From assembly GCA_017852835.1 (NCBI GenBank), contig JAFMKS010000019.1:1-37498 (forward strand): a DNA stretch of 37,498 nucleotides, written 5' to 3'. Source of the stretch: Paracoccaceae bacterium (lineage in GTDB: Bacteria; Pseudomonadota; Alphaproteobacteria; Rhodobacterales; Rhodobacteraceae). Below, in pieces: positions 7,630 to 16,931 of this stretch (positions are counted from its first letter, which is position 1; each line of letters begins with the position of its first letter). The notes beneath the pieces were generated by a model. The model did not search any database. It had not been told where the DNA came from and was given only the letters and a program-made list of their open reading frames with translations. Made by a program: the position numbers and the translations under genes.

Positions 7630-7711
7630 GACAGATTTTTACGTAAGCCCAATTCGTCGAGTATATATCAAGTTAATGTCAGTTAGTGATCATTTCTAAT
7701 AAGCCAGAAAA

Positions 7712-8305
7712 TTAAATTAATAGAACTTGGGTTCCAACCTTGGTGGCAGCATATAGCTCAGCGATTTGTGAGTTATAGAGGCCAATACACCCATTTGATG
7801 ATCTTCTACCAATTTTTCGAGTGTCATGAGTTCCATGGATCCTAAAGTAGGTCCAACTCAGATATAAAGCGTGGGTTCCAAGTGGATTATCAGGGCCTGG
7901 TCCGATAAATTCAGGCCATTCAGGATTTCTTTCTCTCATAGCAGGCGTTGGTCGCCATGACGGACCTTCAACTTTTTTTACAATTCTAGTGTATCCCCTT
8001 TTAGTTAGGTCTTCGCTCATTGGGACCGAAGTGGGGTAGAGACGGTACGTTTTTTCATCCTGTGACCAAAAATGTAACGCTCGGGAAGAAATATCGACCA
8101 AGATTGCGCCATTTTTCAGTGAGTTGAAGTAGGGACGCCAATCTAACGCACGGAAACTGGAAATATTGTGACGTACAACGCCAGTAACGTCGCTTTCTTG
8201 TTCCGTTGTGGTTTCAGAATTTACGTTGTCAGTTTCTGAAAGGCCCTGGGTTGCTAACAGTGCACCGCTAGCTGCGACAAAACTTCGTCTGGTAAATCCT
8301 ACCAT
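7712..8305 (-). CDS. L,D-transpeptidase (YkuD family) with Tat-type signal
   Basis: 197 aa. The N-terminus TRRSFVAASGALLA (5-18) fits a twin-arginine signal peptide. The C-terminal YkuD domain (about 67-197) has the catalytic arrangement with H158 in RIHGTH and C173 in SSNGCIG. The family forms 3-3 crosslinks in peptidoglycan or attaches proteins to it, in the periplasm. GGAGGAAC gives a strong ribosome binding site before the ATG at 8305. The gene is AT-rich by eye and uses codons such as AGA that are rarer in its neighbours, so recent acquisition is possible. Together with the CAP lipoprotein and second L,D-transpeptidase it forms an envelope cluster. Confidence 0.9.
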   Translation of the reverse strand: MVGFTRRSFVAASGALLATQGLSETDNVNSETTTEQESDVTGVVRHNISSFRALDWRPYFNSLKNGAILVDISSRALHFWSQDEKTYRLYPTSVPMSEDLTKRGYTRIVKKVEGPSWRPTPAMRERNPEWPEFIGPGPDNPLGTHALYLSWTYFRIHGTHDTRKIGRRSSNGCIGLYNSQIAELYAATKVGTQVLLI

Positions 8306-8463
8306 GATGTTCCTCCGTCTTAATATATTTCACCCAAATATGACGTTAACCCAACAATGACAAATCAAACTCTTGTGTTTTTCGCAAAATTCGACGTTGT
8401 GGGTTTGAAAAGTCACGGTGGCAAGGGTATGTGGCTAGTAGAAAGCACGGTTAGGTAAAATAA

Positions 8464-9003
8464 ATGAATAAGTGGTTATCAATTCTTCTCTTGGTATTTA
8501 TCGCAGCCTGTGGAGTCGTCCCAGAAGAAAAATTGGCGGCAGATGGCAAACCCCTTCCGAAATTGTATGACCTGGCAACCGTGGATGCGGCAACTCTTCA
8601 ATTTCGAATGCTAGACGCAGTCAATGCGCTGCGAAGTGGCGCTGGATTAAATCAACTTACCTTTAATGCAAAATTAACAGCTGCAGCGGCAACGCATTCG
8701 CGCGACATGGCATTGCAAAATCGTCCATGGCATTTTGGATCTGATGGCTCTTCTCCGCTCGACCGGGTGAAACGCGTTGGATATGAAAAGCAGTTTTTGG
8801 GTGAAACGATTTCTGAGACCTATGAAAGCGAAATCCTAACGTTAACCGCATGGTTAGAGGATGATGCCACGCGCTTTGTCCTAATGGACGAAGGCGCGAC
8901 AGAGATGGGATTTTCGTGGTTTCAAGAGCCTAATGGTAAAATATGGTGGACGCTTGTGACAGGCGGACCAATGCTAAGTGCGCGTGATGTTACCGCTGGA
9001 TAG
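8464..9003 (+). CDS. CAP/SCP-domain lipoprotein
   Basis: 179 aa. The N-terminus is a lipoprotein signal, with a hydrophobic stretch ending in lipobox IAAC (Cys16). The CAP (cysteine-rich secretory/antigen 5/PR-1, YkwD-type) domain covers about residues 40-175: RMLDAVNALRSGAGL at the start, then THSRDMALQNRPWHFG with the conserved histidines, and LGETI for the usual GEN/GE-type motif. It should be a membrane-anchored periplasmic protein of unknown biochemical function. It reads toward the second L,D-transpeptidase and overlaps its 3' end by 14 bp. Confidence 0.85.
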   Translation: MNKWLSILLLVFIAACGVVPEEKLAADGKPLPKLYDLATVDAATLQFRMLDAVNALRSGAGLNQLTFNAKLTAAAATHSRDMALQNRPWHFGSDGSSPLDRVKRVGYEKQFLGETISETYESEILTLTAWLEDDATRFVLMDEGATEMGFSWFQEPNGKIWWTLVTGGPMLSARDVTAG

Positions 9004-9508
9004 TGATTGGCGTTCCAATCCCTATCATTGAATAAATTTCGGTCATCTCTGCATCGCTAACAGCGATGCATCCCGCGGTCCAATCTTTGTCAAAAAAATA
9101 GCGCCAACCTTGTTTGATGCGGTGTTTGAGATCCTGATTGCCATGAATAAAGATATCGCCACCTGGTGATTTGCCGATGCTGTTGGCATATGAGCGGTCC
9201 GCTTTGTTGGGATAGGAAATACCAATTGATAAATGGAATTTTGAGTTTGGATTTTTTCGGTCGATCACATAGCGGCCTTCAGGTGTTTTACCGTCCCCCT
9301 CAATCTTTTTGTGACCATCAGGGGCAAAGCCTAACCCGATATTATAGGAGCGCAAAACAGTGTCATTATGCATCAGAAACATCTTGCGGGCCTCTTTATG
9401 CACCACAATCGCGGTCACGGGTTCCCCGTCATATTCGGGGATTGTTTTTGCAATCGCTGCAGCACCAATCACAAGGATCAACGCCAAAATTCCAAGGATA
9501 CGGGCCAT
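8990..9508 (-). CDS. L,D-transpeptidase (YkuD family), membrane-anchored or secreted
   Basis: 172 aa. An N-terminal hydrophobic segment (residues 3-20) serves as signal or anchor. The YkuD domain follows, with GDGKTPEGRYVI in the N-terminal part and the catalytic pair H122 (DIFIHG) and C147 (TAGCIAV). This subgroup resembles the short periplasmic ErfK/YafK type. Expected role is peptidoglycan crosslinking or modification. Its sequence differs strongly from the paralog at 7712, so the two are not a recent duplication. It is convergent with the CAP lipoprotein gene. Confidence 0.9.
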   Translation of the reverse strand: MARILGILALILVIGAAAIAKTIPEYDGEPVTAIVVHKEARKMFLMHNDTVLRSYNIGLGFAPDGHKKIEGDGKTPEGRYVIDRKNPNSKFHLSIGISYPNKADRSYANSIGKSPGGDIFIHGNQDLKHRIKQGWRYFFDKDWTAGCIAVSDAEMTEIYSMIGIGTPITIQR

Positions 9509-9575
9509 TTTTGCCTCTTACTGCTCTGTGGATAGAATAACAGAAACCTCGGTTTGGTGCCATACATTCAAAGGG

Positions 9576-10793
9576 TTAGTTACGCGAAAATTTTGCAACC
9601 AATTCGATATGAGTGGACCAACGAAATTGATCGACTGTTTGTACGAATTCTATTTCGAAACCACGCGACACCAAGTGCGCAGCGTCACGTGCGAAGGTCG
9701 TTGGATTGCACGAAACATAGGCAATTAAATTGATGTCAGATGCAGAAAGTTCATCAATTTGTGCCTCTGCCCCTGCGCGGGGCGGGTCAATGATTGCGGC
9801 ATCGAATTTGCGCAATTCATCTGGTTGTAATGGTCTGCGGAACAAATCACGTGTTTCGGTGGTGACCCGCTTTAATCCTGTTGCGTGGCGCCACGCTTTG
9901 TCCAATGCACGCAGCATGTCGGCTTCGCCTTCGACGGCATGCACTTCTGCATTTCGTGCCATGGGTAAAGAGAAGGTGCCACAACCCGCAAACAGATCAA
10001 TAATCCGATTTTGGTGGCCGATGATGTTGCGCACCTCGGCGATCAAATCGCCTTCGCCCTGTTTAGTTGCCTGCAAAAAACTACCAGATGGTGGATCAAC
10101 GATGATGCCATCAAATTCCTGACTGGGTGGCAACCGCATCGCAATCACTTCGCCATGCCATGACAGACGCGCAAGGCGCAGTGTTTCACAGGCCTGCGTC
10201 AAATCCATCCGCAATTGGTCATCCAGCTCTTTTCCGCCTGACGCGGCCACATCCAGTCCATTGGCGCATAATGTGACATTGATTGATATTTCGCCTTTGC
10301 GCGATCCACCGATCACGGCCAATTGCGCGACCGTCTCGCGTGCAGCGATCAAGTCTGGGTCAAGCAACTGACAGTCAGGGTTTTCAATGATTACATCCGA
10401 TCCACGTGCATGAAATCCCACTGACGCGCCCTTTTTCGTGCGACGTACTGAGAATGTGGCACGGCGGCGCGATTGCGCAGGGGAGGTCAGGCAAGGGCGC
10501 AATTCTGTTTCCAACCCATGTGCGGCAAGTGCGGTTTTTACGACACCAACTTTCCACTCTGCAACAAATGGATCGCTTGCGTGCATCAGGCTGCACCCAC
10601 CACAGGATTTGTAATGACGACAGGCGGCGCGTACGCGATCTGACGAGGGGGTGATGATGCGCACATCCCGAAGGATTTGCTGATCCAGTGTACCAGTTAT
10701 CACTTCTGAGGGGAGGGTCAGAGGAGCATAAACGGGGCCATCTGCGATCCCGTCCCCTTGATGCCCTAGGCGTTTAATTATGAATTCGGTCAT
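9576..10793 (-). CDS. SAM-dependent RNA m5U methyltransferase (TrmA/RlmD family)
   Basis: 405 aa. The N-terminus (about 1-55) resembles a TRAM-like RNA-binding domain. An iron-sulfur cluster motif follows, CRHYKSCGGCSLMHA, with another Cys at PDCQLL. The Rossmann methyltransferase part shows the SAM motif DLFAGCGTFSLP, the IIDPPRAGA motif and the catalytic Cys in SCNPTTFARD. These features define the uracil-5 methyltransferase family acting on 23S rRNA or tRNA. Which uridine is modified cannot be decided from sequence alone. It is last in the minus-strand run after the two ABC exporters, 39 bp downstream. Confidence 0.92.
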   Translation of the reverse strand: MTEFIIKRLGHQGDGIADGPVYAPLTLPSEVITGTLDQQILRDVRIITPSSDRVRAACRHYKSCGGCSLMHASDPFVAEWKVGVVKTALAAHGLETELRPCLTSPAQSRRRATFSVRRTKKGASVGFHARGSDVIIENPDCQLLDPDLIAARETVAQLAVIGGSRKGEISINVTLCANGLDVAASGGKELDDQLRMDLTQACETLRLARLSWHGEVIAMRLPPSQEFDGIIVDPPSGSFLQATKQGEGDLIAEVRNIIGHQNRIIDLFAGCGTFSLPMARNAEVHAVEGEADMLRALDKAWRHATGLKRVTTETRDLFRRPLQPDELRKFDAAIIDPPRAGAEAQIDELSASDINLIAYVSCNPTTFARDAAHLVSRGFEIEFVQTVDQFRWSTHIELVAKFSRN

Positions 10794-10832
10794 AGCGCAG
10801 GAAATAATGCGAAACTGGGCCGATTGGAATAG

Positions 10833-12683
10833 TTATTCTGCTGCGTCTTGTGCGCCGATAAAACCACCAGATTGCCGATTCCAATACCGCGCGTATAACC
10901 CATTTTGTGCCAGCAGAGTGGTGTGCGTTCCGTCCTCAACAATGCGGCCGTTTTCCATCACGATGATGCGATCCATTTCCGATAGTGTTGATAACCTGTG
11001 CGCGATGGCAAGAACCGTTTTACCCTGCATAAATTCGTAAAGGGATGTTTGAATTGATGCTTCAACCTCACTATCAAGCGCACTTGTTGCTTCATCCAAC
11101 ACAAGGATCGGGGCATCCTTTAATATCGCACGAGCCAGCGCGATACGCTGCCGCTGACCACCGGACAGTTTGACACCGCGCTCGCCCAAATGCGCCTGAT
11201 ACCCTTGGCGACCTTTGCCGTCGATGAGGTCGACAATAAAATCATGCGCCTCGGCGCGTTTTGCGGCCTCGATTACGTCTGCATCACTCGACTCTGGGCG
11301 TCCATATCGAATGTTATCCATCGCGGATCGATTAAACATGGCGGTTTCTTGTGTGACCATGCCGATGCTGGCGCGTAGGCTATCTTGGGTCACTTTGGCA
11401 ATATTTTGATCCGCAATTTTGATCGAACCATTTTCAACATCATAAAGGCGCAAAACCAAATTCACCAAGGTCGATTTCCCAGCACCTGATGCCCCAATGA
11501 TCCCAATTTTTTGGCCCGCTTTGACTGATAAATCGATGTTTTCGATGCCGCCTTTTTCTTGTCCGTACCGAAAACTTACGTTGTCGAATGTGATCGTCGT
11601 TGGTTTTGGATTTAACGCGCGTGCGTTTGCGTCATCGTTCAGGTTCCAACGTTTGCTAAGTGTGCGTACGCCATCCTCAACTTCACCAATGCTGCCGTAA
11701 ATATTCATAAGGGTAAAGCTGACCCACCCTGTCATTTGCGCCAGTCGCAAACCAACAGCACCTGCGGCGGCAATCTGACCGACGGTCGCCAGACCGTTTG
11801 ACCATTGAACAACACTATATCCAATCAGAACAATCGGCATAATGCCCGCTAAAACCAAAAGGAGGAAGCGAAATAGAACCATGACCTCTGCACGATCAAG
11901 AGAGCGCTCAAAATACCCCTTCATCGCGGCCAGAATTGCGTTGTCCTCATGCCGGACATTGGCAAACAGTTTTACGGTTTTTACGTTTGTCACCACATCC
12001 ACGACCTGCCCCACAACAACTGCGCGTGCGTCCGCATGTGCGGCTGATCGTTTTCGCATCTTGGGCATAAAGTTTTTGATGAAATAGATGTATGCCACCA
12101 ACCAGGCGAGGACAAAGAGGCTTAGCAATGGATCAAGTCCAGCGACAATGACCATCGCACCTAGAACCGATGCAATCGAAAAAACGATTGTGTGAACAAA
12201 TTCGATCACAACATTTGTGGCACTGGTTGCTGTTTGCATTTCCTTTTGTGCGATACGGCCTGCAAAATCGTTTTCAAAGAATTCAACCGATTGCCCCATT
12301 GTCCATCGATGTATCCGCAACATGATCAGGTTCAACATGTTAGGTTGCAGGATATAGGTTTGCGCCAGTGAACTGATCCCAAATGACACGGGGCGTGCGA
12401 TCATGAAAAATAGGATGCCACCAATCAGTAGGGGAAGGTTTTCGATAAAAAATCCTGATCCCGTGCTGTCGGTTGCAGCATCCACAACCCATCCCAAAAC
12501 AATGCTAGAGGCCATTTCAAAGAAACCCGCAATGCCCGAGGCGAGTGCTGCAAATAGGATTACAGGCCACGTTCCCTTGGTGCACCAAGCCATAAATGGC
12601 CAAAGCATGGTTGGGGGCGGACCATCTGCGCGTTCCGCGTAATCAATTAAATTTGCAAGCCGTCTAAACATCATCATCTGCAT
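10833..12683 (-). CDS. ABC exporter half-transporter, second partner
   Basis: 616 aa with the six-helix exporter membrane domain (about 35-335) fused to a nucleotide-binding domain: Walker A GASGAGKST (397-405), signature LSGGQRQR (506-513), Walker B ILVLDEATSALD (526-537). Motifs are canonical, so this subunit should hydrolyse ATP. The start is among several ATGs: 12683, or 12671, where MFRRLANLID aligns with the start of the upstream paralog. It overlaps the upstream ABC gene by up to 20 bp, so the two probably form a heterodimer of the MsbA/MDR type. Substrate unknown. Confidence 0.93.
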   Translation of the reverse strand: MQMMMFRRLANLIDYAERADGPPPTMLWPFMAWCTKGTWPVILFAALASGIAGFFEMASSIVLGWVVDAATDSTGSGFFIENLPLLIGGILFFMIARPVSFGISSLAQTYILQPNMLNLIMLRIHRWTMGQSVEFFENDFAGRIAQKEMQTATSATNVVIEFVHTIVFSIASVLGAMVIVAGLDPLLSLFVLAWLVAYIYFIKNFMPKMRKRSAAHADARAVVVGQVVDVVTNVKTVKLFANVRHEDNAILAAMKGYFERSLDRAEVMVLFRFLLLVLAGIMPIVLIGYSVVQWSNGLATVGQIAAAGAVGLRLAQMTGWVSFTLMNIYGSIGEVEDGVRTLSKRWNLNDDANARALNPKPTTITFDNVSFRYGQEKGGIENIDLSVKAGQKIGIIGASGAGKSTLVNLVLRLYDVENGSIKIADQNIAKVTQDSLRASIGMVTQETAMFNRSAMDNIRYGRPESSDADVIEAAKRAEAHDFIVDLIDGKGRQGYQAHLGERGVKLSGGQRQRIALARAILKDAPILVLDEATSALDSEVEASIQTSLYEFMQGKTVLAIAHRLSTLSEMDRIIVMENGRIVEDGTHTTLLAQNGLYARYWNRQSGGFIGAQDAAE

Positions 12684-14505
12684 TCAAAAAGCCGCCAGAT
12701 TGGCGTGCCCATAGTTGAGCATATAGCCCGCCTTTTTGCAAAAGCGCGTGATGCGTGCCATCTTCGATAATGCGGCCTTCGTCCATAACGACGATGCGAT
12801 CCATTTGTGCAATCGTGGATAGGCGATGGGCAATGGCGATAACGGTTTTTCCCTCCATCAATTGATAGAGCGTATCCAAAATTGTCGCCTCAACCTCGCT
12901 ATCCAGTGCGCTGGTCGCTTCGTCCAACAACAGAATAGGTCCATCTTTTAGGATCACACGGGCCAGCGCGACCCGTTGGCGTTGCCCACCCGATAACTTG
13001 ACACCGCGTTCCCCAACCGTTGAATCATAGCCTCTATTTCCTGATTGATCCTCAAGCGTTTGGATAAATTCATGCGCCTCTGCCTGCTGTGCCGCGGCAA
13101 TCATGTCGGTGTCAGTGGCCCCTTCACGTCCATAAAGGATGTTTTCACGAATTGAGCGGTGGAGCAGACTGCTTTCCTGTTGGACCATCCCAATTTTGTG
13201 GCGCAGGCTGTCTTGAGTGACTTGCGAAATATCCTGACCATCGATCAGAATTTGACCAGATTCAGCATCATAAAACCGCAATAATAATTTGAACAACGTG
13301 GATTTACCCGCGCCTGAACGCCCAACCAGACCAACTTTTTGACCTGCTTCAACGCGCAGTATCAGATTGTCCACCCCCCCCGTTTCACGCCCATAATGAT
13401 GCGTCACATTATTAAATTCAACCGTTGCCTGGGTAATTTGCAAGGGTTTTGCATTCGGCGCATCCAGCAATTTTACGGGCGCGGCCAATGTTTCCAGACC
13501 CTCACCCACCACGCCAAGTTCACGGAAAAACGTGGTGAAGGCCCACATGATCCAACCTGACATGCCGTTAAATCTAATAACCAATGCTGATGCCGCGGCC
13601 ACTTCACCACTGGTGACTTGGTCATAGGTCCAAAGATACAGCGCTATCCCAACAGTTCCAGCAATCAGCATTGCGTTCATGATACTTAGGATGAAATCCA
13701 TTCGGGTATAGATACGCATTTCGCGGAAAACCGTTTGTCGCGTATCCTCAATCGCGTCTTTGACATAGGCCAATTCCGATTTTGTATGCGCGAACATTTT
13801 GACGGAATGAATGTTGGTATAGGCATCCACAACGCGCCCGTTCAATTCAGAACGCGCGTTTGAGGAATCCTTTGACGCGGGTTCAACGCGGCGGACCACA
13901 TAGCGTAGCAAAAAGATATAAGCGATCACCCAAACCAACAGCGGAAATAGCAGCAGTGTGTTGGCATTCATCAATAAAAACAGTGCGCCCACGACATAGG
14001 CCAGCGCATAGGCAAGCGCATCGAACACATGAAACACCACCTCACCCGCGGATCTGGGTGTTTGCATTACCCGATTTGCAACACGCCCTGCAAAATCAGC
14101 CTCAAACCATCCGATGGATTGACGCATGACATGTTTATGGCCGCGCCAGCGTAACAGCGTCGCCACATTGGGGATAAGCGTGTTGCTGATCAGCATGAAA
14201 TCGATCAAATAAAGTGTCGGTTTTAAAATAAGAACAAAGGCCAAAAGGCCAATGAAGTGCCAAGTGTAGTTTTCCCACAAGGAGGCAGGCGTTTCTGCAG
14301 CCATCAGGTCCACAACCCATCCAATCGCCGCCAGAAGAAAAATTTCAAATACTGCGGCCAAGATTGTGGCGATGCCTGTGATCATAAACAGGGTTCGAAA
14401 GGGTTTGGTGTGATACACCAAATACTGCATCAACCCCGCGGGTGGGTCCACGTCATCTTCATACGGAGAATAAGGATCAACTAAATTTTCAAAAAAACGA
14501 AACAT
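12664..14505 (-). CDS. ABC exporter half-transporter, first partner
   Basis: 613 aa from the ATG at 14505, preceded by GAGG at good spacing (an open frame extends 27 codons further up, without support). Membrane domain with about six helices, then an ATPase domain with Walker A GRSGAGKST, signature LSGGQRQR and Walker B ILLLDEATSALD. It is paralogous to the next gene over its whole length (the motif VTQDSLR and the SGGFL-type C-terminus are shared). The 3' end overlaps the partner gene, supporting a heterodimer. Neighbouring lysE-like and RNA-modification genes give no substrate clue. Confidence 0.93.
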   Translation of the reverse strand: MFRFFENLVDPYSPYEDDVDPPAGLMQYLVYHTKPFRTLFMITGIATILAAVFEIFLLAAIGWVVDLMAAETPASLWENYTWHFIGLLAFVLILKPTLYLIDFMLISNTLIPNVATLLRWRGHKHVMRQSIGWFEADFAGRVANRVMQTPRSAGEVVFHVFDALAYALAYVVGALFLLMNANTLLLFPLLVWVIAYIFLLRYVVRRVEPASKDSSNARSELNGRVVDAYTNIHSVKMFAHTKSELAYVKDAIEDTRQTVFREMRIYTRMDFILSIMNAMLIAGTVGIALYLWTYDQVTSGEVAAASALVIRFNGMSGWIMWAFTTFFRELGVVGEGLETLAAPVKLLDAPNAKPLQITQATVEFNNVTHHYGRETGGVDNLILRVEAGQKVGLVGRSGAGKSTLFKLLLRFYDAESGQILIDGQDISQVTQDSLRHKIGMVQQESSLLHRSIRENILYGREGATDTDMIAAAQQAEAHEFIQTLEDQSGNRGYDSTVGERGVKLSGGQRQRVALARVILKDGPILLLDEATSALDSEVEATILDTLYQLMEGKTVIAIAHRLSTIAQMDRIVVMDEGRIIEDGTHHALLQKGGLYAQLWARQSGGFLNADDDV

Positions 14506-14582
14506 GAAAACCTCGGGAATTGAACAAAGCCGCTCAGAATACAGGGAAACAGACCTAAGTAAAGGACCGGTATTCCATAGTA

Positions 14583-15179
14583 TCAATCAAGGAATAGGAA
14601 GACGACGCAGCCTGCGATCAACAAAGCCATGACGCGGTTGAACCATTTTAGGCGATTTTCAGTTTCCAAGAAACATTGCAGTGATACCCCCAACACTGCC
14701 CAAGTTGATGCAGACGCGAGACCAAAGAATACAAAAACGGCGGCGATGATTATGGCCGTTTGCATGGGGGCATCAGGGGTTGAAAATTGTGATGTAATCG
14801 CAATCGCCATCGACCAGCCTTTGGGATTAACCCACTGAAAAAGGGCCGCTTCGTGGAAACGAAAGGGGCGGCGTTCTCCAGCGGATGATCCAAGTCCGCC
14901 AGCGGTGGCAATTTTGTAGGCCACATAGATTAATAGGCCAACGCCAACCCACCTTAGCACTTCGCGCAGCAAGAGAGAGGATTGAAAAAGCTGCCCCAGA
15001 AACAGGCCAACAATGTAAATCATCACTGGAAAGCCCAATGATATACCCAAAACATGGGGAAACGTGCGGCGAAAACCAAAGTTTGCACCTGAGGCCGCGA
15101 CCAAAGCGTTGTTCGGGCCAGGTGTGAACGCCGCGGTGAATGACAGAATGCACAGCGCGATAAAGCTCTCAAATCCCAT
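14583..15179 (-). CDS. LysE/RhtB-family amino acid exporter
   Basis: 198 aa with about six membrane helices and the family's conserved N-terminal motif TPGPNNALVAASGANFGF (19-36). Further conserved residues surround FQWVNPKGWSMA. It would export amino acids or related metabolites across the cytoplasmic membrane; substrate unknown. The start overlaps the 3' end of cca by 11 bp, so it belongs to the hslO-nudix-cca transcript. Confidence 0.9.
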   Translation of the reverse strand: MGFESFIALCILSFTAAFTPGPNNALVAASGANFGFRRTFPHVLGISLGFPVMIYIVGLFLGQLFQSSLLLREVLRWVGVGLLIYVAYKIATAGGLGSSAGERRPFRFHEAALFQWVNPKGWSMAIAITSQFSTPDAPMQTAIIIAAVFVFFGLASASTWAVLGVSLQCFLETENRLKWFNRVMALLIAGCVVFLFLD

Positions 15180-16326
15180 TTAACAACGCCTCTTTTGTCA
15201 GGCGAAATTCGCTATCAATCCATTGCTTTTCTAGGGTGCGTAGCTTTTGACCCAAGGAGGGCCCAGAATATTGGGGCATCAAATCATGGGCCTTGATCGG
15301 GAAAACGTATTCCGCACCTGACGCGGCCGCTTGCCAATCGGCATTATCGGCCATTTGCTTAAAGCTTGCCCAACGCAGCAGCAAAATATCCCGCGCAAGG
15401 GATGCGCCGTGATAATATCCCAATGCATGCGGTGGTTTCATGTCACCAATAGCGTCACGCATAACGGTTAGTTTTTGGGTTTCGTCATTGCTAAGGCGCA
15501 AGCTATCCCGCGCATCCATGGACCCCAGAATTGCCAATCGCCGTAGCCAATTTGGGTATGCGTCGCATTCAGATTCCAGATGTACCAAAAGGGCCAACGA
15601 ACGGTCATCAGACCCCTCTAAAATACGCACTAATGCCCCCGATGAACGCATTGCCGCGATGGCGGGCGCTGGGGCGGGCGCAGATAATAATTTGCGCATT
15701 TCTGTGCCAATCCGCTCTTTTGATAACCTGTCCAAACCGTCCAAATGGTACGAAATTACCGAAAGCGTTTCTGGATCAAATCCTTGGTCCTGATCTGCAT
15801 AGATTGCTGAAAATCGAAAAAACCTCAGGATACGCAAGTAATCCTCGCGTATGCGTTCATCCGCGCTGCCGATGAATGTGACCCGTTTTTGGGCCAGATC
15901 GTCTTTGCCCATACCCAGTGGATCATAAATTTTACCATGACGGTCGGCATATAGGGCGTTGATTGTGAAATCACGCCGCGCGGCGTCCTCTTGCATCTGG
16001 GTAGAAAATTCCACAATGGCATGACGACCATCACCCTGCACATCGCGTCGATAGGTTGTGATTTCATGTACAATGCCATCCGAAACCACAGTGATTGTTC
16101 CGTGATCAATACCTGTTGGAATGCATTTCAATCCGCGGTTTTCACAGGATGTTATAATGGCTTGCGGTTCGGCGTTTGTGGCTATGTCCAAATCGGCCAC
16201 TGCAAACCCCATTAAAGCGTTGCGAACACAACCGCCCACAAAAAACGCCTCATATCCTGCGCTTTCAAGCGCTGAAAAAACGTCCTGAGTTGCTGCAGTT
16301 CGGATCCAAGCGCCGTCGATTGTCAT
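15169..16326 (-). CDS. cca: CCA tRNA nucleotidyltransferase / poly(A) polymerase family protein
   Basis: 385 aa. I chose the ATG at 16326 because it overlaps the upstream Nudix stop as ATGA and follows AAAGG; the open frame extends 35 codons further but only inside the Nudix gene. The class II nucleotidyltransferase fold shows FFVGGCVRNALMG (28-40) and the metal-binding DLD (45-47), followed by RRDFTINALY and the RNA-binding RILRFFRF region. The enzyme adds or repairs the 3' CCA of tRNA. Alphaproteobacterial copies are annotated either as CCA transferase or as PcnB-like; no separate HD domain is seen. Confidence 0.9.
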   Translation of the reverse strand: MTIDGAWIRTAATQDVFSALESAGYEAFFVGGCVRNALMGFAVADLDIATNAEPQAIITSCENRGLKCIPTGIDHGTITVVSDGIVHEITTYRRDVQGDGRHAIVEFSTQMQEDAARRDFTINALYADRHGKIYDPLGMGKDDLAQKRVTFIGSADERIREDYLRILRFFRFSAIYADQDQGFDPETLSVISYHLDGLDRLSKERIGTEMRKLLSAPAPAPAIAAMRSSGALVRILEGSDDRSLALLVHLESECDAYPNWLRRLAILGSMDARDSLRLSNDETQKLTVMRDAIGDMKPPHALGYYHGASLARDILLLRWASFKQMADNADWQAAASGAEYVFPIKAHDLMPQYSGPSLGQKLRTLEKQWIDSEFRLTKEALLNGI

Positions 16327-16931
16327 ACCGATACCTTTTGCGCCAAACCAAACAACATGCGCGCTGTTGCCCCCCAAATATAATAGGGACCAAAGGGCAC
16401 CGCGTAATATTTTCGCGTAACGCCATTCCACACACGCCCTTCGACGCTAAAGTTTTGGGGGTTCAATACATGGTGCAACGGTACACGAAATAACTCCTCT
16501 ACCTCTGCACGTTCCAGGATCGGGTCAAATGGGCGCGTTAACAGGCCAACTATTGGTTTCACCTGAAATCCCGTAACTGTTTCGTGGGATGCAAGTTGGC
16601 CCAAAACCTTAACATGCGTTCGGGGTAAACCAATTTCTTCGTTTGCTTCACGCAGTGCCGTGTCGATTTGGTCGGTATCTGCGGGATCTGTTTTCCCACC
16701 AGGAAAGGCAATTTGTCCTGGATGGTGTTTTAAATGGCTTGCCCGTTTTGTCAGGTAAACAAATGGGCCCTCTGCCCCTTCTTCGATCAACATCAAAACG
16801 CCCGCATCGCGTAGGGCGCGACCTGCGGGCAAGGTGATATCGGGGTTTAAATCAAAATCTGAGGACGCCTGATGATCGGACGCCAAAACGGATGCAACCC
16901 GATCAAGCGCGTTATGCTGGATCGCCATCAT
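16323..16931 (-). CDS. CoA pyrophosphatase, Nudix family (NudL-like)
   Basis: 202 aa. It carries the CoAse-specific signature upstream of and across the Nudix box: LTKRASHLKHHPGQIAFPGG, then KTDPADTDQIDTALREANEEIGL, ending in the catalytic REANEEIGL. This is the UPF0035/NudL arrangement, which cleaves CoA and its derivatives to 4'-phosphopantetheine and 3',5'-ADP. The start region overlaps hslO by 20 bp and the stop overlaps cca by 4 bp, so all three are translationally coupled. Confidence 0.9.
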   Translation of the reverse strand: MMAIQHNALDRVASVLASDHQASSDFDLNPDITLPAGRALRDAGVLMLIEEGAEGPFVYLTKRASHLKHHPGQIAFPGGKTDPADTDQIDTALREANEEIGLPRTHVKVLGQLASHETVTGFQVKPIVGLLTRPFDPILERAEVEELFRVPLHHVLNPQNFSVEGRVWNGVTRKYYAVPFGPYYIWGATARMLFGLAQKVSV

